Below are positions 43,941 through 49,058 of a stretch of 49,058 nucleotides of DNA, in pieces. The notes beneath the pieces were generated by a model that was not told where the DNA came from, ran no database searches, and worked only from the letters and a program-made list of their open reading frames with translations. The position numbers and the translations under genes are program-made. The stretch comes from Bacteroidales bacterium (GTDB taxonomy: Bacteria > Bacteroidota > Bacteroidia > Bacteroidales > Tenuifilaceae), in assembly GCA_028708425.1 (NCBI GenBank), contig JAQVYY010000026.1, forward strand, positions 1-49,058. Reading direction: 5' to 3'. Positions within the stretch are counted from its first letter, which is position 1, and every line of letters starts with the position of its first letter.

Positions 43941-46436
43941 ATGCAAAATATTTATCCGAATAATTTTGAAGAAAAAATCGGTTTCGACCATATACGCACC
44001 AAGGTAGCCAACCTATGTCTTTGTGATATAGGCAAACGAAAAGCTGAAGAAGCAACTTTCTCCACCAATTTTACGAAAATATCGAAGGCCATTGAGCTAT
44101 CAGCCGAAATGAAAACCATTTGCCAAATGGAGGATTCATTCCCAGTAGATGGATATTCGGATACAACCCCATTTTTAGAACGCATTAAGCACGATGGAAC
44201 TTGGCTAAACGAAACCGAACTTCTAAGCCTTAACCGCTCGCTTAACGCCATAAAGTCTGTACTATCATTCTTAAAAAAAGGGGAGAAACCTAAATACCCT
44301 CACCTAGCAAAGCTGGCAAGCAACGTTGACTATTTCCCGTACGTAACTCAACGCATTGATTCTATTCTCAACCGATTTGGTAAGGTTAAAGACAACGCCT
44401 CGCCAGAACTAGCTCAAATTAGAAAGGAAATTTCAGCAAAGCAAGGTTCCATTTCAAAACGGATAAGCTCAATACTAAAACAGGCTCAACACGACGGGCT
44501 TGTTGACTCCGATGCAACCACTTCGATACGCGATGGACGCCTTGTTGTTCCTGTACCCGCAGCAAACAAGCGCAAGCTAAAGGGTATAGTACACGACGAA
44601 TCGGCCACTGGAAAAACAGTTTTTATTGAACCCGTAGAGGCGGTGGAGCTAAATAACGAGATTCGGGAGTTAGAATACAACGAACGAAGGGAGGTTATTA
44701 GAATACTGGTAGAATTTGCCGACTCCATTCGACCATACATACCTGAGCTCCTTTCGTCATACCATTTTTTAGGAGAAATCGATTTTCTCCGTGCTAAAGG
44801 CCTATTTGCCGCCAACGTAGCTGGAGCAAAGCCTATTATGCATAATACAACCAAAGTATACCTACGAAAAGCGGTGCATCCGCTGCTGGCAACTGTACTT
44901 AAAAGAGAGGGCAAGGAGGTTGTACCTCTTGATATTGAGCTCGATGAAAAAAACCATATTCTGCTAATTTCTGGTCCAAACGCAGGAGGAAAATCGGTTT
45001 GCCTAAAAACGCTTGGTATAGCCCAATACATGCTGCAATGCGGTTTTTTACCGCCGGTACTAGAAAACTCGGAGATGGGTATTTTTAAAAAGATATTTAT
45101 TGATATTGGTGATGAGCAGTCGATTGAGAACGACCTAAGCACATACAGCTCGCATCTTCTTAGCATGAAATTCTTCCTAAAAAATGCCGATAACCAAACC
45201 CTAGTACTAATTGATGAATTTGGGGCTGGAACCGAACCGCAGATTGGCGGAGCAATTGCCGAATCGATGCTTCAACAGTTTTCAAACCAAGGAACCTACG
45301 GTGTGATAACCACCCACTATAGCAACCTAAAGCATTTTGCTGCAACTACCAACGGGGTTGTAAACGGAGCGATGCTTTTTGATTTGGGCAAAATTGAGCC
45401 CCTCTTTAAGCTAGAGATTGGGGTGCCAGGCAGCAGCTTTGCTTTTGAAATTGCCCGTAAAATTGGGCTCCCTGAGGATGTACTAAATCTTGCTGAAAGC
45501 AAAACTGGAACAGACCATGTTAGCTTTGAAAAACACCTTAAAGAAATAGCGCGCGATAAGAGATACTGGGAGCGTAAACGTAACCAGATTCGCAAGGCCA
45601 ATAAAAAAGCGGAAGAGTACGAGCAGAAACTAACCGAAGAACTTAACAACCTTAAGCAGCAAAGGAAGAGTATCCTTAGTAAAACGAAAAGGGAGGCTGA
45701 GGAAATTCTATCTAAATCGAACAAAATAATTGAGAACACCATTCGCGAGATAAAGGAATCGGGAGCCGAAAAAGCACGAACACGCAAAGCACGACAAGTT
45801 CTTGATACCCAAAAAAGTAGCATTAGAAGTAGCTTTTCGGAAGCTGACCCCACTATTGCAAAAAAAATGGAGCAAATCCAAAAACGACAGGAGCGTAACG
45901 CTAAACGAAAAAAGCAACAGGGTGAAAAAACAAAAACAGACACACAAAAACAACGAACACCAAAGCCATTATGTGTAGGGGATAAAGTGAAAATTTCGGG
46001 GCAGGATACTGTGGGTGAAGTTATGAAAATTGAGGGTAAAAACGCAACTGTTGCCTTTGGCAACATGATTACCAGTATAAGTACTACAAAGCTTAAACGA
46101 ATTGCAGTATCGGACTACCGCCGCGCCGAAAGAACGGTTCGAACACCACAAACAGGCATTGGCTTCGATATGCAAAAAAAGAAGTTAAACTTTAAATCGG
46201 AAATCGACATTAGAGGATACCGAACCGACGAAGCGCTAGAGGCCGTTCAGGATCTGATTGATGAGGCAGTAATGATTGGGATTGGAAGGGTGCACATTTT
46301 ACATGGTAAAGGAAACGGCATATTACGGCAAGAGATTAGGTCGTTTTTAAAAACGATTCCCTTTGTTCTGTCGTTTGCCGATGAACACATTGAATTTGGA
46401 GGCTCGGGAATAACCATTGTGGAGATTGACTCATAA
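43941..46436 (+). CDS. mutS2: MutS2 ATPase with Smr domain
   Basis: 831 residues. It lacks the mismatch-recognition domain of MutS. Core and clamp regions (about 1-310) lead to the ATPase with Walker A GPNAGGKS (345-352), LVLIDEFGAGTEPQIGGA (Walker B and signature) and the TTHYSNLK His-switch. A long charged coiled coil (about 520-650) and a KOW-like segment (KVKISGQDTVGEVMKI) precede the C-terminal Smr nuclease domain (about 752-831) with DIRGYR and HGKGNGILR. MutS2 has been linked to suppression of recombination and to rescue of collided ribosomes in other bacteria. Confidence 0.96.
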   Translation: MQNIYPNNFEEKIGFDHIRTKVANLCLCDIGKRKAEEATFSTNFTKISKAIELSAEMKTICQMEDSFPVDGYSDTTPFLERIKHDGTWLNETELLSLNRSLNAIKSVLSFLKKGEKPKYPHLAKLASNVDYFPYVTQRIDSILNRFGKVKDNASPELAQIRKEISAKQGSISKRISSILKQAQHDGLVDSDATTSIRDGRLVVPVPAANKRKLKGIVHDESATGKTVFIEPVEAVELNNEIRELEYNERREVIRILVEFADSIRPYIPELLSSYHFLGEIDFLRAKGLFAANVAGAKPIMHNTTKVYLRKAVHPLLATVLKREGKEVVPLDIELDEKNHILLISGPNAGGKSVCLKTLGIAQYMLQCGFLPPVLENSEMGIFKKIFIDIGDEQSIENDLSTYSSHLLSMKFFLKNADNQTLVLIDEFGAGTEPQIGGAIAESMLQQFSNQGTYGVITTHYSNLKHFAATTNGVVNGAMLFDLGKIEPLFKLEIGVPGSSFAFEIARKIGLPEDVLNLAESKTGTDHVSFEKHLKEIARDKRYWERKRNQIRKANKKAEEYEQKLTEELNNLKQQRKSILSKTKREAEEILSKSNKIIENTIREIKESGAEKARTRKARQVLDTQKSSIRSSFSEADPTIAKKMEQIQKRQERNAKRKKQQGEKTKTDTQKQRTPKPLCVGDKVKISGQDTVGEVMKIEGKNATVAFGNMITSISTTKLKRIAVSDYRRAERTVRTPQTGIGFDMQKKKLNFKSEIDIRGYRTDEALEAVQDLIDEAVMIGIGRVHILHGKGNGILRQEIRSFLKTIPFVLSFADEHIEFGGSGITIVEIDS

Positions 46437-46507
46437 AACAAAGGTAACAATCCACTTAAACGAAGCTTTCACACAAATGATTTCTAACTAGTTTAGCCCC
46501 CTTGCCT

Positions 46508-46538
46508 TTTGTAATTTAAAAATAAAGAACTAAATTTG
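46508..46538 (+). promoter_or_regulatory. Promoter matching the full Bacteroidota consensus
   Basis: TTTG (46508-46511), 19 bp, then TAAATTTG (46531-46538). This is the best match to the -33/-7 pattern in the window. The orphan membrane-protein gene begins 73 bp downstream, so that gene has its own promoter and is not just a mutS2 read-through product. Confidence 0.6.
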
Positions 46539-46611
46539 ATTAGGAATTGCTTAACCCACTATATTTCAAGTTAATTATAGGCTTGATATAACAATACTAA
46601 AACCATAACAT

Positions 46612-48396
46612 ATGAACATTTTCCTACTCAATGCCCCAACGTTTAAAGTAGCCACTCAGCTTTTTGGGTTAAATGGAGCAGGTGTTTTAATCATTTTAAT
46701 GATCCTGCCATTCTTGGGATTTTTAAGGTCAGTAGCAACGGGCATAAAGCCATCGTTTATTCTTGATCAAAAACAGGTCCAAGATGAATGGTTAAACCGT
46801 AGCCCTTTTTCGGCCATTCTTTTACCCATTATGGGTTTCTTTATTTTCATATTCAATGCCTTTGCTTGGGCCATATACAGCCTAATTTCAATTATTGAAT
46901 TTATTGGCTTTATATTTAAGGCAATCTGGTGGGCCATACTCTGGCTGTGGAACGAATTTATTCACCCAGTCGTTTTTTTTATTGCAAAATTAGTATGGCA
47001 CTACGTTATTGTTTGGAGCTGGAGATTTTTTAAACTTGCCATTACCCGAATCCCTGAGGCGTTTAGCGTACAAACCTTTAAAAAAGGTTTTCTTTCGGTA
47101 CTATCACTATCATTTATTGCCTTTTTCTTTATATACCTAAGCAACATGCTTCAGCAGGAGTGGATACTAATAATAATGGTATTTGCCCTACTTTTCGGGG
47201 TTACCTTTTTCACTCTGTACACCCTTTATGATGATGAAAAAAGACATTTTGATGATTTTTGGACCAAAACAGTACTATCTAAACTAGGGATAATGGTAAT
47301 TGCCTGCATAGTTAGCGCATCAATAATAGTTGCACTGCATATGTTTGCAGGAACAGCAATACAAATACCCTTACTAGGCATTGCCTACCCCGTTTCAATT
47401 ATTCTACTCGTAGTAGGAGCTGTTGCTATGGTTTTAGCAATGGTAACAAATGCCATAGCACCCGCCTACACAAAAGAAAACAAAGGTAATTTTGAAGAGA
47501 AAGGTTTTTTAATAAATACAGGCATTAGACTACCCCGATTAGTTGGTTCTACCCCATTCCTTATTATTGGTGGAATAATAACATCATTACTAACCATTAT
47601 TATTGGTTCTTTTTTGTGGTGGTCAACCAACACAATTAAGGAAACATTTTGCTTAGATGCACAAGATAACGTACAATCGGAGCTTTCGATAACCAACGAG
47701 CACTTTAACACCTTTTATAATACTAATACAAAGGCAAACATCGCATTAGATTTTACAAATAAACATTTAAAAAGAATTGCAACCCTCGAATCAAGAGATT
47801 ATGCCCTTAATTTACTTGTACAGGACTGGTTCCAAATAGTACAGAACCTCCCCGAGGGGCTTAGAACCACCCATTATGAGAAGCAAAACATTGAGCGTTT
47901 ACAACAAACCTATGCGAGCAAATCGGTTGAACTATCAAAAATGATAGGCAAAGTTGAAAAGAATATCACACAGTTACGATCGAATAAAAACCATGACCCT
48001 AGTGATGTTGAAGCGCAAATTGAGATGGAAAAAAGTAGGCTCGAAAACCTGAAAAATCGGCGAGGACTTATAGAGTCGCAACACATACTCAGTACAAGCC
48101 TAACCGAATTTCGCATTGGTTCAATAAAATACACCAATGTGATGTGGGTTATAGGTACTTTTTTTGCAATGCTCGGTTTGGTAATACTTGCGGCCATAGT
48201 ATTTACACCATACTGGATCTATAGAACAAAATTTTTCTTCGATCTATATAGCTATCACCACAAAGGCAAATCGTATCTACAAGAACAAATTGACTTTTAC
48301 AAAGCCAGAAATAAGAATCAACCTTTACTGGGATTTTTTGTCCTGCTTACCTTAATTATTATTGGTGTTATTCTGCCATTAATACTGATTATGTAA
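46612..48396 (+). CDS. Multi-spanning membrane protein of unknown function
   Basis: 594 residues; I do not recognise the family. About eight or nine hydrophobic segments: near 20-37, 65-95 and 98-128 (very Trp/Phe-rich), 162-180, 185-205, 222-245, 252-282, 318-345, then a soluble stretch (about 350-500), and two more helices near 505-530 and 570-592. The soluble stretch contains a Cys at about 350 and a coiled coil (ERLQQTYASKSVELSKMIGK and EIEMEKSRLENL-like heptads). The topology, helices flanking a coiled coil, could suit a sensor or scaffold, but nothing specific is visible. It stands alone, with its own consensus promoter. Confidence 0.75.
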   Translation: MNIFLLNAPTFKVATQLFGLNGAGVLIILMILPFLGFLRSVATGIKPSFILDQKQVQDEWLNRSPFSAILLPIMGFFIFIFNAFAWAIYSLISIIEFIGFIFKAIWWAILWLWNEFIHPVVFFIAKLVWHYVIVWSWRFFKLAITRIPEAFSVQTFKKGFLSVLSLSFIAFFFIYLSNMLQQEWILIIMVFALLFGVTFFTLYTLYDDEKRHFDDFWTKTVLSKLGIMVIACIVSASIIVALHMFAGTAIQIPLLGIAYPVSIILLVVGAVAMVLAMVTNAIAPAYTKENKGNFEEKGFLINTGIRLPRLVGSTPFLIIGGIITSLLTIIIGSFLWWSTNTIKETFCLDAQDNVQSELSITNEHFNTFYNTNTKANIALDFTNKHLKRIATLESRDYALNLLVQDWFQIVQNLPEGLRTTHYEKQNIERLQQTYASKSVELSKMIGKVEKNITQLRSNKNHDPSDVEAQIEMEKSRLENLKNRRGLIESQHILSTSLTEFRIGSIKYTNVMWVIGTFFAMLGLVILAAIVFTPYWIYRTKFFFDLYSYHHKGKSYLQEQIDFYKARNKNQPLLGFFVLLTLIIIGVILPLILIM

Positions 48397-48417
48397 CCAG
48401 GAATAAACCCGATAAAT

Positions 48418-48471
48418 TTAACCCGCATTATTCGCCAACTTTGTTAAAGATGAGTGCAAATTCGGGTTGCC
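48418..48471 (-). repeat. TTAACCC element, reversed right arm only
   Basis: TTAACCCGCATTATTCGCC then AAAGATGAGTGCAAATTCGG. This is the second of the two reverse-oriented copies. It lies 22 bp after the orphan membrane-protein gene. Confidence 0.75.
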
Positions 48472-48611
48472 CCAACAAGATTTTTCAATACCTTTTTAAA
48501 CCTTATTCAAATTAGATAGTCTTAAGGTAGGAAATCTCATAATCTTAGGGTAAGTAAAAAGTTTCACTAATGGCTCAACTAATTATTCAGCTTACCAACT
48601 ACAGATAAAGT

Positions 48612-48710
48612 ACTTGCCAAGGCGAAAATAGCCTTGCAGTTTTGGTTGTTTTTAGGTTTAGTTTATGATTTGCTTGTGACCTTGGGGTAATTCTCAGGGT
48701 CACTTTTTTT
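48612..48710 (+). ncRNA. Possible small structured RNA ending in a terminator
   Basis: A hairpin CAAGGC-GAAAATA-GCCTTG (48618-48636), extended by AC/GT and TG/CA pairs, is followed 39 bp later by a terminator. No gene lies on this strand between 48397 and the end of the terminator. It could be an independent small RNA or only the long 3' UTR of the membrane-protein gene. No promoter is clear. Confidence 0.3.
48676..48710 (+). terminator. Rho-independent terminator
   Basis: GTGACCTTG (48676-48684) pairs with CAGGGTCAC (48695-48703, one G-U pair), then seven T residues. It is 280 bp beyond the preceding stop codon on this strand. Confidence 0.75.
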
Positions 48711-48742
48711 ACGGCAAATTAGTTATAGCAGAAAAGGTTTTC

Positions 48743-48964
48743 CTACTTATCAATCTCCTCTTCAATAAACCTTTCGAGCGATTCGATGCCAATCCGTTTG
48801 GCAATAATTTTCTTATCCTTATCGAGCACATAGATAACTGGCGTGCTGTAAATATCATACAGCTTGTGGTAATTTGTTGTGCGCATTGGATCCCAAACGT
48901 TTATCCAATCCAGCTCATTCTTCTCAATATACTCCTGTTTTCCGCACTTTCTTGCAACACCCAT
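48743..48964 (-). pseudogene. 3' remnant of a thioredoxin-like (TlpA/AhpC-TSA) gene
   Basis: The 73-codon frame carries the C-terminal half of a thioredoxin fold: LDWINVWDP, then YDIYSTPVIYVLDKDKKIIA (with the cis-Pro of STPV) and KRIGIESLERFIEEEI. This resembles the C-terminus of Bacteroidota TlpA/DUF5106-type thiol-disulfide proteins. The active-site CxxC half is missing. Upstream, the frame hits a stop immediately before the first Met, at the point where insertion-sequence DNA begins, so the gene has been cut by the insertion. Confidence 0.72.
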
Positions 48965-49058
48965 CTATATGCCTGATAATCAGTAATTATTTATTATATT
49001 TGGGTGTTGCAAAATTTCCATTATGTTTGTTAGAAAACTTAAGAACCGCTCTGGAAGC
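48952..49058 (+). mobile_element. Left end of an IS1634/IS4-like insertion sequence
   Basis: The boundary is approximate. An 11-bp inverted repeat, TTGCAACACCC (48952-48962) and GGGTGTTGCAA (49002-49012), precedes the transposase start; it may shield the start codon from outside transcription, or include the terminal repeat. The thioredoxin-like gene ends here. The right end is beyond the window, so terminal repeats and target duplication cannot be read. Confidence 0.6.
49023..49058 (+). CDS. N-terminus of an IS1634/IS4-like transposase (partial)
   Basis: The twelve codons before the window edge read MFVRKLKNRSGS, which is the typical opening of IS1634-family DDE transposases (a basic M-F-[VI]-R-K-K-x-N-x-S-G-S start). 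The start codon lies 10 bp after the inverted repeat. The rest, including the DDE triad, is outside the window. Confidence 0.6.
   Translation, partial: MFVRKLKNRSGS

Noticed and set aside
44486-45166. 226-codon minus-strand frame
   Set aside because: Antisense shadow of the mutS2 ATPase region with no recognisable motif.
45317-46066. 249-codon minus-strand frame
   Set aside because: Antisense shadow of the mutS2 coiled-coil region; Ser/Cys/Phe-rich composition is what the complement of Lys/Glu codons gives.
342-48471. CRISPR array
   Set aside because: The repeated units are 150 bp, kilobases apart and separated by genes; there are no spacers or cas genes.
1-49058. tRNA, rRNA, tmRNA or riboswitch
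   Set aside because: Gaps were read on both strands; I saw no acceptor/T-arm pattern, rRNA core or known riboswitch core. A covariance search could still find a weak one.

Overview
The window reads as chromosomal DNA of a Bacteroidota bacterium, most likely from the Bacteroidales/Marinilabiliales side. This is judged from gene content, not from a database match. Evidence seen: an AT-rich genome, almost no Shine-Dalgarno sequences, promoter-like TAnnTTTG motifs upstream of many genes (in the best case with an upstream TTTG at 19 bp), a type IX secretion sorting domain, TPR/PD40 and DUF4294 proteins, a futalosine-pathway menaquinone enzyme, and a queuine tRNA-ribosyltransferase without the usual zinc cysteines. 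There is no phage, CRISPR array, rRNA or recognisable tRNA. Most genes are housekeeping.

Layout. 1-2.2 kb: a TPR/PD40 exported protein. 2.2-8.1 kb: an apparent osmotic two-gene unit on the minus strand, a 1712-residue SLC12-type cation-chloride transporter fused to a long helical region and a P-loop ATPase, followed 18 bp later by an MscS-type channel. 8.7-17.2 kb: a YjjG-like phosphatase, DnaB, a WcaJ-like sugar transferase, Pcm, a metallo-hydrolase and GcvP. 17.4-22.5 kb: a minus-strand group with PASTA protein, T9SS cargo, RluD and Ddl. 22.7-26.9 kb: MqnE, L34, RsmG, an ECF-type sigma factor and a GT2 glycosyltransferase. 27.2-33.4 kb: Tgt-LptF/G, ThpR, ElbB, DUF4294, RDD and DUF454 proteins. 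33.7-43.5 kb: arginine deiminase, TrmH/SpoU methyltransferase, TPR lipoprotein, deoxynucleoside kinase, prolyl oligopeptidase, and the classic rpsO-pnp pair. 43.9-48.4 kb: MutS2 and an orphan multi-spanning membrane protein. 48.7-49.06 kb: the 3' remnant of a thioredoxin-like gene cut by the left end of an IS1634/IS4-like insertion sequence whose transposase runs off the window.

The most striking feature is a dispersed intergenic element of about 150 bp with TTAACCC...GGGTTAA termini and three hairpins. I count 16 intact, shortened or single-arm copies, about one per 3 kb. All lie outside genes or at gene ends. Fourteen of 16 point the same way on the + strand whatever the direction of the neighbouring genes. 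Copies supply stop codons to two genes and the last codons of a third. A different 194-bp inverted-repeat element with a perfect 20-bp central hairpin sits at 31.75-31.94 kb.
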